Source: Dendrolimus kikuchii (Eukaryota; Arthropoda; Insecta; Lepidoptera; Lasiocampidae). Taken from it: a stretch of DNA of 64,000 nt. The notes under the pieces were generated by a model. That model had not been told where the DNA came from, did no database searches, and saw only the letters and a list, made by a program, of their open reading frames with translations. Below, in pieces: positions 23,576-38,500 of the stretch. Both the position numbers and the translations under genes were made by a program. The stretch spans positions 22,245,435-22,309,434 of the forward strand of contig CM034389.1 of NCBI GenBank assembly GCA_019925095.2. Reading direction: 5' to 3'. The stretch's first letter is position 1. Each line of letters starts with the position of its first letter.

Positions 23576-26500
23576 GTAATATCTAAACTTTTACTGAAAG
23601 CATTAAACGCAAATCTATAATAATCAATTACGAAAATACAATTTTCAGAATTTTTGTCTGACTGTCTGTTGGGGCATCACGTGAAAACTACTGAACGGAT
23701 TTAATGAAAATCAACATGAAGCTAGCTTATAGCCCGAGTCAGCACTTAGGATACTTTTAAACCGATAAATGAAGTTTACTGCGTGGAATAGACGAATATA
23801 ATATTTTTTTTTTTTTTTTTTTTTTTATTGCAGGAGTTCAGCAGACAAGCAGACGGCCCACTTAGTGGAAAGCGGTTACCATCGCCTATGGACATTTGCA
23901 TCACCAAAGGTGCTACAAATGCGCTGCTGCTCTCTTAAAGGAGACTGGAACCTGGTCACTAATGCCGGAACACAACACAAGGTTGTTATGGCAGCATACT
24001 CTAGACCAGGGGTGGTCGCCATCCAGTCGAGCAAATACTCTACCACCTGGCTGTGGGTTGTTTAGTCGCCTCTTACGACAGGCCGCCGGGCCGCAGGAAA
24101 TTGTATTCTTTCTCCGTTCCTGCACGGATAAAATGCTGCAATATATACGGCATAAAGGCACGCACGCTACGGTTCCGTTTTTTTATACCGACATTGCAAT
24201 TTACTAACAAATATGTCGTTATCACGGCAACGCGAACGAAGTTTCGCTGGCACATGCTACTATTAATATTATTTTAGAGACAAATTGCTGTAACCTAGAT
24301 AAACGGATAGACATGACAACTGTATTGACGTTCTGTTTTTTTTTATGATACGAGTTTAGCAGAAAGGCAGATGGCGCACCTGATGCAAAGCGGTTACCAT
24401 GGTCTATGGATATTTACAACACCAATGTGCTACAAATGCGCTGCTACTGTCTTAAGGCATACTGGACCCTGGCCTCTAATGCCGGAACACAACTCAAGGT
24501 TGTTATGGCGGTACACTTTAGACCTGGGGCCTCCTACAGAGGGTGCCTCTTGTTGAATGCCTATCCGGTATTTTATAGTGCACACGGGTACGCAAGCCCG
24601 AGGTTCTCCACGCGGCCACTGTTACTTTCCCTTTACTCTGTGACAGTGGTTTCCCCCCTTGTCCTCATCCTAGTATCCTTCATCTTTAATCCTTCTCACA
24701 TACCACTATCCACTCTTGGTTTCCCTATACGTGTTGTTGAAACGCCACGCCTGGCGGCAACCGCTACATTTATAACCAAAATTCGTTGAATCATTTATAG
24801 ATAGATTTACCCTGGGCGTCTGAGTAAACGCTCCGAACGCAACCGGGATTTAACGCTCGGATGATTATGATGATGACTCTAGAGTTGAGGTGGCAGCTAT
24901 CCAGATGGGCAAATATTCTTCCACCTGGCTGTGAGTTTTTTTTTTCGCCTCTTTTCGTAAGAGCCGCCCAGCTGCACGAAATTGCATTCTTTCTCCGTTC
25001 CTGGACGGATAAATATTTTAATCGGTGCCAATTCCTCTAGGGTTATTCCTTAAGAATCGATTTTTATACAAAACCTCTGATATGGAAATTTTATGAGGAA
25101 TGTAATTAAATACAAGCGTTAACTCAATAGCGTTACGTTTTTTACACAACGTATCTTGCGCACCTATCACTTCGTACTTAAGGAGTAAACTCCAGTCGAG
25201 CATCGGAGCTGACACGCATTTTTTTTATCAAAGAGGCTACGAAACCCGAAACTCGACTGTTCCAAGCTATAAAACTGAGAATAAACCATTTTATTCAGCC
25301 ATCGCTCCTCTTCATTGAAATTTAAAGACAGATCTAAAAGCTTTACTCATACGAGATAAATGGGATAACCGTGTGATGCGTGACACGAATGCATACGCCG
25401 CCTTAAATATGGAATATCCCATGTTAAAACTATAACTGAATATATTTATTGACGCTTCAGGAAATTTATGAGAAAAGTTTACGGTACTGGAAGCATTAGC
25501 ATTTCGTATAATTTTGTTCGCAACCTGCAAACAAGCGGACGAATAATTTTTTAAGAATGTACAGTTATTTAGCCTTAAATAAGAATCTTGTACAATAAAT
25601 CTGAAAATTGTATAATAGTTCTACGTGGTAGAATCAAAGTGTCTTGGTTATAGCTCTTAAGGCCGCTCGATTGGTGTGATACCTAGGGTTGCCAGATGTG
25701 TTTGAAAAAAACGGGACAAGTTTTTTTTATTTTTATTAACATACTAAGATATGCCCGCGACTTGGTCCACGCTTGACTAGAAATTCCCGGGACACAAAGT
25801 ATCACAGCATTTAATAAAAAATGTAAGCTATCGTTTTAGTGAAAACTGTGCCGGAATATGCTAATTTTTATGCGCCCGAATAACTACAAAACGCTCTCGG
25901 GTAAATTCTCGCGGGATTTCCGGAATAAAAAGTTATCACATATTATATTAGATAAAATTTGCTGTCGAATAGCGAAAGCCGCATCGAAATCGGCCCAGTA
26001 GTTTTTACGTGAATCCCGAATAACAGATAACAAATCTAAAAAAATTCATTATGTTCTCCATCGTTTATATAGTCTATTCCAGTTGTTTTTCTATTAGCTT
26101 TAATGTACAGACACGGCATGTTTAGAATTTTTTGATATTATATAGATAAATTTACTGAAAATTAACTTTTTAGTCACTAAATTTGCATCGAAATCTAAAT
26201 TAAGAGCCAATCTACTTTTTAATATATCATTAGTACCCGATGCCACTGCTTTTAATAAAGATTTATTGCCTGATATGGCATCTTTGAATTCAGTCCAACT
26301 AGTAGTTATATTAAAGAACACGCACAATTCGATAGATAATTATGGAATTTGCTTTAAAACCGGATAATCTATTGTCCGGTTTATCAAGATCTTCTTGGCC
26401 GGACAAAAATAAAGAAAGCTAGACTGTACGCTCGAAAACTGGACATGTGGCAACTCTAGTGACACCAAGCTCTTACAGAATATCAGTGCGTTCTTTGTAT

Positions 26501-29500
26501 TTTCTATTGCGAATGTATAGGTTTGAGTTTGGCCACTGTCTCACCTGATATTGTGTGATGACGCGGTCTAGGATGGAGCACGCTTACCTATTCAATCGTG
26601 ACTTGAAGACTTAAAATTCTATTTGTCAGGAAAAACAGACTCCGGCAAATTATTCCACTCTTCGGCAGTGCGTACCAGAAAATATGAAGCGAAACGCTTG
26701 CTTCTGACTGGTGGTGTTTCCACCATGTGACGGTGGCGCAAACCGGTGCGTCTGGTTGTACGATGGTATAATGGGGATGCAGGAACCAGCTTGTGCAAAT
26801 CTAAGAAACACTCCCCATAATGTATCCGATAGAAGACAGTGTGTAATGATTAGCCTTAAGGTAATCGTGTTTCATAAGATGAATGAGAGTTCCGATGATC
26901 CACTCTCCCCTCCTCTTATTCCATGTTCCATGTCTGCATCTCATCTCCCTATTTCATCCCTTCCAAAAGGCTGGCAATGCTTTGATTCTACTCCAAGTGT
27001 TCGAAATACAGAATATGACGAGATATTCATACGAGGGCACTTTTTTATCGCGTCGAAAAGACGGTATGCCGCGGAATTGTTTAACAGACACACGGATTGA
27101 TTGCTCTCGCGTGATACAATTTAATATTTAATTATTTATTGAGAATTTCATATTTTCCAGTGAGTAGAACACTATAATAGTAATATATAATTTTATATAC
27201 TCCAGTGAGCAAGTGGTTTTATTGGAAAACGACGAGGCGCGGGTGCATTTGGACAGACGTTTTATCCATCCTCCGTAGTGTTTCCCTTGTAGTAGTAGAT
27301 TAATTAGATATTTTATATATTTCCTCTCAAGGGGCGCTCCTCCCTTAAGATACTGACGGAATAGTATTCCCCTTCCCATCGCCGGCTGGAATACCAGGTA
27401 AGTACTAAAAATTAACTTGTGGGTTTGTGCCGTCGGGTTACCGATTCCGCCGTGTACGGTATATCAAGTGTTGGAAACGTCTACTAGCGACGATAATCTC
27501 CGTCTATAAAATGGGTATCTGCCTGTTTACCAGGTTTCCAATAAAGAAAATCACTAAGATCCCTTCAGCCGTATAGTCGTGGAAAGTTGCGATCGGGGCG
27601 TCTGCCTCGAAACTCGAGGTTCGCTTTCCTACTTCTTCTTCTCCACTTTGTGCGATCTTCGGCATCCCTATTTGTGAGTTTATTGGTATGCATGTCACAC
27701 TTTACGACGTCAAGCCAGCCTTTTTTGGGCCTACGCCTTCGATCAGGACCTGGCAGAGGTGCCATGAATAGACATTGGTTCCATACGTAAGTAGCCGGTT
27801 TCCCTAAAACGTGGCCATACCAACGTAGGCGATACGGTTGCAGCTTCTCCGCTATGTCACGGATAGGGAGATAGCCGCGGTTGTGAGAGTTTCTAACGCG
27901 GACGCGACGTGACTAATATTCGTATAAAATAATAAACAGGATCACTTTCAAATTTCATCTTAATATGGACTAAAAATCACCAGTTGTATTATATATAGTT
28001 AGAAATAAAGTCAATTCAATTACGTACAATGTTTCCAACACTTCTCACTATTACTGTAGACCGATTCAATTTTCAAAAACAAAAGGCTAGGATTAAAACG
28101 ATTTTCTCTTAAGAAAATTGCTTTGGGAAAGGTCGTTGAAAAAATTATATTTTTTGTTACAAACACAAAGTAAGTGTTATAATTTGATAGCTTTTGTTTC
28201 TTTTGATTCCAAGAAATAAGTTAGTCAAGATTTGTTATTTAATTTAATTCGCATACTATGGTATTCCCATGGCTTTGCCCGTGCAAGTTCATTCAAGAAG
28301 TTTCACCTTGGGTGCGGCATAAAATCCAAGAGAAGAGTTTAATGGTGATTTGAGTTTAGAGATATCGTCGTCAGCCATTTGCAGTCCACTGCTGGACGTA
28401 GGCCTCCACAAGACGGCACCACTCATCCCTATCCTCCGATTTCCTCAGCCAGCGCCTATTGGCGACCTTGCATAGGTCGTCCATCGGGCTGGAGAGCGTC
28501 CGACACTATGTTTACCGAGACGCGGTCTCCACTCCAGGAGTCGTTTGCTCCATCGGCCATCGGTCCTGCGGCAGATGTGACCGGCCCACTGCCACTTCAA
28601 CTTGCTAATTTTGCGAGCTATATCGGTTACCTTGGTTCTCTTACGGATATTCTCATTTCTAATTTTATCCATAAGAGAAACACCCAACATAGCTCGCTCC
28701 ATAGCCCGTTGAGCGACTTGGAACTTGTAGACCAATCCTGCCGTCAGTGTCCATGTCTCGGAACCGTAGGTCAGGACGGGGAGGACGCACTGCTCGAAGA
28801 CTTTTGTCTTCAAGCATTGCGGAATGGTCGACGAGAAGACTTGACGAAGCTTACCGAATGCTGCCTAGCCCAACTGAATCCTCCTATTGGCTTCCCACTC
28901 GAAGTTGTGCCTGCCGACCTATATTTTCTGTCCAAGGTAGATATTCCTACACAGCTTCCAGAGGGACGCCATTGACGTTTACCGGTCTCGGCATGACGTG
29001 TCCATTGAACATGACTTTCGTCTTGTCCAAATTCATGCCGAGACTGACTCGTCGGGAAGATTCATTTAAACTGCCTAGCATTTCGACAAGATTTAGAGAT
29101 ATACTTGCGACTTATTTATAACCAATAAAAAAAAATGAGTTTAGGAAATGGAACTAAGCATGAGAGCCACGCGTTAAAACTGTCGCTGTCATGTCTTTGT
29201 CGTTGCCATGGAGATGTCTTTGTTAATGAATTGCAACTGTGGTGCCAATAATACACGATCAGTGCGCCATCTTTTCGAGTATATTCGTCTATCCCTCGGG
29301 CACTGTCCTTTTTTCCTGCATGAAAGATTCTCTGTGTCTCTTTATATATCCGTGACACAGTGTATGCAAAATTTCTTGACGCCCTGTTGCTTGGTTTTGT
29401 TGTGACAACGTCACAAACAAATTCACATCGCATTTGTAATAATAATTAGGATAATAATCCTCTTTACGTAGTATGAAACAAAGTCGCTTTTCGCGTTTGT

Positions 29501-32500
29501 TCTTCTGTCTGTCTGCTTGTATATCCGCTAACTCCTCTTAAACCACGCAACAGATTTTTAAGCAGCTTTTCCCATGGGTTAACTAACTTTTTCAAGGAAA
29601 GTTTACGTATATTAACGTTTACCGGCGACTTCACTTGCGATGTACCTATTTAAGTTTTTATATAAGTAAAATAATGCTATAGCCCTAAGCCTAAGCTAAG
29701 CCCTAGTAGGCTTGATCCGCAGCGTGGCCGCAGGGAAAACTAGTATTGTATAAATTAGCAAAAATATAACAATAAGTGTCAATCTCGCGTGTATGGTAGC
29801 GAGTATTGTCTATTCTTTTATTGCACGAGTTGAGCAGACAGGTAGACGGCACACCTGATGGAAAGCGGTTACCATCGCCTATGGACATTTGCAATACCAA
29901 AGGTGCTACCCATGCGTTACTGCTGTCTTAAGAGAGACTGAAACCTGGCCACTAATGCCGAAACACAACTCAAGTTTGTTATGGCGGCGTACTGTAAACT
30001 AGAGGTGGTAGCCATCCAGACTATCAAATACCCTACCACCTGGCTGTAGGTTGTTTTGTCACTTCATATGGCAGCCCGCCTGATCGCAGGAAATTGTATT
30101 CTTTCTTCGTTCCTGCACAGATAGTGTATAGATAGAATAGGTACAAAATTACGTATGTGAAACGCATGCTCGCGCTCCTACTACATTTGCGCTATATTTC
30201 AATGTGATTATTGTTTATTGTTCGCACAGTTGCCGTACGTGATGGGTATAGACTACGAGAGCCGTGGCGCCATGCTGCCGCCCCAGGTCAATATTTCCGA
30301 GAGAGGATATGTACCTACAACGCTACAGACGTTTCGGTAGGCACATTTATTTATAAATACATTTTTTTCAAGTAGTTTTTAGTTTTAAGTTAATCATTTA
30401 TTATTACAGTGGAGACTGGACTAATTATTACCCTCGTAAAGTATTCGTATAATCGAAAATCCGGATATATGAATATATGAAAAAAGCGATTTTTATACAT
30501 GTTTAAGCATAGATTGAAATGTTTATGTAAAGACGTAATATGACGCAACAAAATAATTACACCGGCCCAAAAAAAATAAAAAGTGGACTTTACTTTTGAC
30601 CAGACCCATCTATTCTAATGTATTTTGATGCGTTGCATCCGAATCTGGGGTCAGTTTGGTCCATACATCCTCAAAATTTTGGGGCTACTCAATGGAAATT
30701 TTTTAATCCAATTTTCGTTGAGAGCTTTTTTAAGATCTGTAACTTTAACTTTAAGGGCTTTAGAAACCATTATCTACATACTTATTGCCTACAAAAAGAA
30801 ATAATTAAAGATCATCGACAAGATTTTTCAAGGTTTGACTAATGATAGCCACACCCACACGACTATGTAAAATAAATAAAACTTTTTTTTATTGCACGAG
30901 TTCAGCGGACAGGCAGGCGGCCCACTTGATGGAAAGCGGTTACTATCGCCTGTGGCCATTTGGAACATCAAAGGTGCTACAAATGCACTGCTGCTCTTTT
31001 AAGAGAGACTGGAACCTGACGACTAATGCCGGAACATAACTCGAAGTTGTTATGGCGGCATACTCTAGACCAGGAGTGGTAGCCATCCAGTCGCGGAAAT
31101 ACCTTACTACCTGGCTGTGGGTTGTTTTGTCGCCTTTTACGACAGGCCGCCCGGCCGCAGGAAATTGTATTCTTTCTCCGTTCCTGCACGGATGAAAATG
31201 TAAAATGTTAAAGGTATATTGCAGTCACCACAATTTTTTTTTCTTAGTTTCACTACAGTATTGTGTAGCGAGAAATAAATTGCATAATACTACGAAAGTT
31301 TCATATAAACCGAGCAGTTTCCGAGATAAATGAAATACAAAGAGAGACGGACGGATCAATGGATGGGCAGACGAATCGTAAATAGGAAAGAAGGCACATA
31401 GAAATAACTTTTTTTATATTCATCACAGAGTTCGACTGCCTTGCACTGGTACTAGGAGCGCAGAAATATTAGTAACAATGCAACTTAATATATCGGCACC
31501 GGATCGCGCTCACAAAGACGTGCGATTGCTCTTCAAGAGAAATAAGATCTGTTTGAAAGGTAAGAAAACTCGTAAGTCTCTCAGACCTTGTGTTTTCCTA
31601 GTATTGTTTTGTAAAAAACGTTATAGCTGCGTAAGTTTATTTAAGTTGATTTTGAAAGTATATCATACTACATTTTTTCATCAAATGATTCTACAATTAT
31701 AGCTATGTTAAATATCTGTGTTCACATTAATATACATACTATATTACTATACATATGGATATTCACTTAAATCAACAAATCTACTATAAGTTCCAAAGCC
31801 GTCGATTATTACGGGTCGATTTTTCAATAATCAAATAAAAGTTATTAGTGGAGTAATTAATTATAACCTGAGTGAATTCAAAAGTGAAACCTTTTTTAAT
31901 TTTTCCATGTTATACTTTATTCTATGAATAACCTTTATCTGGTGATTGAAAATCGGCCCTAAGTTTAAATTTATTTTAACCAGAAAATGAATTTTATTAA
32001 AAATTAATTTGTGTAGTTTAAAATAATATAATATATAAGCGGCGACCTAAAAAAATAATCTATATATATTATAGTTATAATACTTGTTCTTTTATTTAGA
32101 AGTAAAGCTTTCTCTCAATTAAATTTAAATAAGGTCATGACGTAACAAACAAACCAATTAGCGTCTTCTTTGCGGCTGGTCGCAAGCAATCGGTGTGATC
32201 ATAGCTCAGTTTTGCCTTTTGGTGTGGTCTCCCTTTCTTCTTCTTTTTTTGACTTTTGTATACCAATTTCTTTTTTCTCTCTCTCTCTTTTGTTTTTACT
32301 TACGGTAGCTAGTATATTTTCAATTATTCCCGCCCCGGCTTCGCACGGATATCTAAGATTTTTTTTATAGTCTATGTCAACCGGGGATAGTGTAAACTGT
32401 AAACAAACAATCAAATCTTTCTTTCCTCTTTATAATATTAGTACAGATGTGACAAATGATGTTGGTGTTGTATTAATTGAAACTACTTATATGTATAAGA

Positions 32501-35500
32501 CTCATAATATTAGATTCTGTAAAATACTTATCCAAATAAATTGTAAAAAAAAACCAAGTTATTTTTTTATAATATTATATACACAGAAATGTAGATATGA
32601 GGCTATTAAAAAACTGAACTATACAATTTACTTTGAACATAGAAACCCATAAAGGAATACACCATAAATCACTTTGGCTGGGTATTTTTAATCAATCAAA
32701 CCGCCACATATCGATAGTATCTCTGTCAATACCATAACATATAGGTCACGTTTGAAACAATATTGTGACTCGTGCTACGGATGTTTTGTGACTCATAATA
32801 ACATTATAGAAGGGAAATTATAATGCAATTTACCTCTGTATTGTTTTTCATAATTAACAGTATTGCTTTGTATTGTATATAAGTGCTTGAAATAAGCTTC
32901 TTATCAGAGGAATGTTTCCCTACACGGTCAATTATTTTAATAAATTTACGTTGGAAGTCATCACGTGTAAAGTATTTTAAGAAATTGAAGTATGTTTTGT
33001 TTTAAATATGGCGAAAATATCGGTGTGTACGTTTATATTTCTTCGTCTTCGACTTCGTCCACGCTTGACTTGGTATTCCCGCGGGATTCCCGGGACACAA
33101 AGTACCGTAGCATTTAGAAAAAGAACGTAAGATATCGTTTTAGTGAGCGAACTGTGTAGGAATAAGCTAATTTATATGCACCGAAAAACTACAAACCGCT
33201 CCTACCAACATTTTCACGGGATCAGCGAAAACCGCATTAAAATAGATCCAGTAGTTTTTACGTGAAACCCGACCAAACAGACAAGAAATAAAAAAAAATT
33301 GCATCGTGTTCTCCATCGGTTATAAATTCCAGTTATTTCTTTTTAAATAGCTTCAATGTGCAGACACGGCGTGATTAGAATTTTATAATATTATAGATGA
33401 AATCAAAAGTCACAAAAATATCATTTTGATTTTTCAGTAAACTCTTGACGATATATATCTTATAAATATGTTTGTATGCATATAATTTATAAAGTAATTT
33501 AAGTATGTGTATTTATTTATAAAATATGTAGTTTAATGTTTGTTTAAGATCTACCTAATAATCTGCACCACCTACATCGCAAGATTAGCTTAAATTATTC
33601 CTTAAGTTAGGTTGCCTGTAAGAGATTGCTTTAAGCGATAAGGCCGCCTATTGTTTCTACCATGACAACAATGTAATTGTGCATTTTTGAACGTATGTAT
33701 TTGGTGAGCAATAAAGTGTTATCTATCTATGTTTTGTACCTTTGTATGCAGGATGAATTTTGCAAGTGGGGGTTAAGGACCATATCCTAAGCGACACGAA
33801 ATAGAGAAACACATTCAAAGGAGTCTTGCAGCCGGTTTTGAACAAAATTAAAGCAGGCATCGTTATATTTTTGAAAAATTGTTTACTCTTGGAAAAAATT
33901 CAACACATTTGTTTTATTATACCAAATCATAGTCTAGCGTCTATTAATATTTACTTACTAGTAAAGCGCCCGACCTCGAAATTCGACCATAATAATTAAT
34001 GTCAAAGACTATACTTCTATAATCACAGATTTCGCCAAGGCTACACTTTTAATTTGACTTGAACAATAAACGAAAGAGTATATGTGCGTGTGTGTCAAAT
34101 ACATGGCAGGGTGTGTAATTTTTTTTTATCGATTTAATGTATTTATGCATAATTAAAAAAAATATATTAGCATTTGTCGCTTATTCTCCATATAAATTAT
34201 AAGTGTGCGAAATCTCATACTCCTGCGTCCGCGCGATTTTCGTAAAAAGGTGTACAGAGTTTTTGCTTCACGTAGGTATTAATATATAGATGAAGGGATG
34301 TGAAACGCCAAAAGCTAACAACATCTAAATTCTATAGAATATATGTATAAGTAGAGAGAATAGAATAGAATATTCTTTATTGCACACAAGAAAAAAAAAT
34401 ACACATGAGATAACAATCATATAACTAGTACAATCGGCGGTCTTATCGCTAACACCGATTTCTTCCAGACAACCTTCTGGAGATAATTTTACATTTCTAA
34501 TAATGGGTCGGTATTCAGTGCGCATAGTTTAAAATATATACAATCATATACGCATGTATTAATAGGAAATAAAAATACACATACATATTTATATACAAAT
34601 ATATGTACATAGAGTTACATATACGTACATAAATTACTGTTTACAAATTTTCTAAATAATGGCTACGCTGTAGAAAGACGTGGAGACTAACGATATAGCG
34701 AAATTATGTTTGTTATTTTGCAACGAAACTCTAACAACAAAAAGTAAATTACTCTTCAAAAAACAACCGACTCTTCGCAAATATATTTCAACGTTATTGC
34801 TTGTAAAAGCAATAAAAGACCTACAACAACAACTTGACTCAAGATATAGCGAAAATTCACAAACCGCCTGTAACATTTCCAAGTCAAATAAAAGTTGAAA
34901 GTACGTGAAAACAATCGATACCCGCTTGTAAACACATTAAGAGGGAGTTACCCTACGTCTTTATCCCTTGGGATAAAGTATCCTGTTGCGTCGCCATTGT
35001 GCCGTCTACATGCTAATAAAGTGGGGGAACTGATTTTATTGAGTGCTGTATAATGTGTTCCGATTCTAAAATAGAACCTTCGCTGGAAACTTCCAGGAAA
35101 CGTTAGAATCCCTATATCGTTTCAAATTAAATAGGATCTCAGACGAATGAATAAATGTGTAGACAAAGCCTATATTAACAAAAGGATCAAATGAAATGAA
35201 GCATTTGGTCGCGCGTATTATATTGAAAATTCTTAAAGGAATGGAACGAATGGTAATACTTTTAAATCATGTAAAACCGCCTCCTATCTTTTTTCCTCTC
35301 CTGTGCATACCTTAACAAGCGCAAGAAAGACGACGGCATGCGACGTCAACAGCATCGCAATAGTGGTCATCTTATAAAACTGACCTTTTGCTAACGAACT
35401 GCAACGCGTACGCATCGTTTCAATATTGTTAATAATTTTTCGTCTATATACTTATATATTATAAAATTAGTTGAATTTGTGAAAATTGAACAATTCGCCT

Positions 35501-38500
35501 GTCCCTATTAACAGAGTCAGATCTGCAAATCAGCAACTTTACAGGAGAGCGCTCTGAACTTTGAATTGCTTATATTTTTTTACTACAAGATTTAAATTTT
35601 CAAAAAAAAAATTATATGTTAATATATGTTCGAGAGCTTATTTGCGATGCAATTAAATAACATTTTTACTTATCTAAATGTTTGAAAAGCTAGTAATGGC
35701 TTTGTTATCCGTACATGGGTCATCATGATTTGTCGGATCTGTCACATCCAACAAAGTTACATGGACAAACATATTTATTCTTTGTAAGAAGTGCCACATA
35801 CAACATTGTCATTAGTACATCCTGTTTAAGTTTATGTCGTATTTAAATTGATATTATAAATTAAATCCAATTTTTAATAAATTTATTTCACAAATAACAA
35901 ATAATCAAACATAATTGACAATTTAGGGACAAAATGAAAACAATCTTTGCCATAAAATTTGTTAAAATCATTAATTATAAAGTCTACCTGTATGAATGGC
36001 ACTTAATAATCACATTTCAAGTTTCATTAGCTTAGATAATCAATCTTAGTAATTTCTTTCTTACAAAAATATACCCCGCATACCCCCCTCGCGCCCCGCT
36101 AATAACGTCGGGAGTTAACATTCGTCATTGTTAATGGGAGATGGTGGCATATATGACATTGTTAATGTGGCTATTTTAAAAATTATGAGGAAAAATTACC
36201 TTTTTGTTGCTGCTATTGAAAAACAATGCTTTTTTAGGGTCATTAGTGAAATAAAACCAAAATGTCGAAAATTGCATATCCTACATTGTTAATAGGGACA
36301 GGCGAATTGTGTGTGTCGTGCTAACTACTAAGAAACCAGGAGAAATCATCGCTTCACTACATAAAGGTACTGTGCAATCCTTCCTTCACATAACTACCTG
36401 TATTTCACTGTGTTCTATGCAGCTATATTTTCCATCATTGTGGTTTTACATCAAAGGGGCATATAAGTTAACAATAGCCAATTCGCGTTCTATATATTTT
36501 CTTGTTGTGTTGTATTTTTTTCGCCTGAGTATAGGATATACAAAATCTTAATTGAATAATCGTATATTGAAGTAAAGACCATTTTATTTATTTATTTAAC
36601 GATAGAACCTTAAATACATTAGGTAATTTTTTGGGAGTCCAAACACAACAATTAGTTCTGTGTGCTTAGTGCGAGGTTTTTTTACTACTCGATAATGTTC
36701 AAGGTAACGCAATTTTGTATGGGGATTACTAAGCGCCATCTCATGAGCCTGATGGGAAATTTAAATTGTGCCATACTAAATTGCGATAACTTGGACGTAA
36801 TCGAATAGTAAGCAACGAACACTAAGCATTCTGTACAGGTCACGAACGTCTCTTGTTTTGGTTATTTGACTACCGAACCATAAAAAAGCATTTAATCGAG
36901 AATAATCCATACCAAAAATACTACACGTCGGATATTGTTCATAATAATTAGATAGACAACTCTTCATTACACACCATTACAGAAAAACTTAAAGACCACT
37001 GGCCCTAAAGCTGTTACCTTTGGAGAATGGTAGTTGTGAGACATAACACAATGTTCCACTTTATGTTGATACTTGTCATGTTTATCATATGAATCTACGA
37101 AAACGACCTCTTTACATTCTTTTCAGATTCTAATTGTATACAATCTACATCAAACGAAAATAATATTATTTAACATTGTATAAAATTCTCTGCCTAAATT
37201 TATGGAAACCAAGCCTAATTTTTATATTTAGTTAAAAATAAATAAATAATAATATTTTTAAATATTTAAAATATTATTAAGCCAGAAGGCCCAGCTCACC
37301 GTACACAACGCGGTGCTGGTACCTACGCTCACGTATGGAAGTGAGAGTTGGATATGGAAGAGAGAGCATGAAAGTAGAGTAAACGCGGTCGAGATGCGAG
37401 CACTGCGCAAAATCTGCGGAGTGACGCTCGCGGACCGCGTTCGTAATACCGAAGTAAGAAAGAGAGTTGGTCTGAAAGAGAGTGTCGGGGTGAAGGTAAG
37501 GAAAGGAATGCTCCGGTGGTTCGGGCATGTGGAAAGAATGACTAAACAGATATACAATGCAAAAGTGGATGGATGCAGAAGTCGTGGAAGGCCACAACAC
37601 ACCTTCCATGATCAAATTGATAGTGTACTAGCACAAGGTGATGTCAGGAGCCTTAAGAACAGACGAGCGTGCATGACAAGAGTTATGAATGTCAAAGAAG
37701 CAAGTGAGGTGTGTAAGAATAAGCCTAAATGGAGCTCTGTTGTTCGTGCCTACCCCGCAAGGGAACTGGCGTGAAGTTATGTATGTATGTAAAATAGATT
37801 TTACAGCACCAATGTATAATGTGGCATATGAATATACCTTCTAAGACAGACAGACATACAGACTGCCTTGACGATTGTAAAAGGATTCCATGTTAGCGAA
37901 AATACCTAATAATAAATAGCAGCCCATAAATGTCCCACTGTTGGGCTCGGGTCTCCCGTTATAGAGGGAACGGACAGTATACCCACCCGTCATGCTTGTC
38001 CAACACATCAGTTATCTCCATGTGCAAGGTTGCATCACGATGTTTTCCTTCACCGTTGTTAGCACGTGGTAATTGTCATAATATGTACATTAGGTCAGAA
38101 AAGGCCTGAGTGGTGCATGCATTCCGACCAGGATCGAACCCGCGCCCTTTGAGTTTGGGATGCGTGCTCTAGCCATTACGCTACCACGACTTACTACGCT
38201 ACGAAAATACCTAAGGAAACCTAATGAACCCAATTTTAATAATAAAAAATAGACCCCTATTACAATTTCATTTGATAACACCTCGGGTAAGTGCTGAAAG
38301 GTTTTATTATACCTTTGCAACTTCCCCTCAAATTTGCGAAGTTTTTTTTTTCTATTACCTCAATATTTCATTTAGCGGGGATCATTTATATCATTAGTGT
38401 GGCGGGAAGGATCTTTTATTATTTTTAACGGTTTCTTAGGGTTTAAATAGCTAAAGGTAAAAACGAAACCTTATTTACGGTATCACATGGATGTTTGTTT

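Noticed and set aside
28379..29121. Long + strand frames of 198 and 124 codons
   Set aside because: They lie antisense to the RTE-like LINE, whose conserved reverse-transcriptase motifs are on the minus strand.
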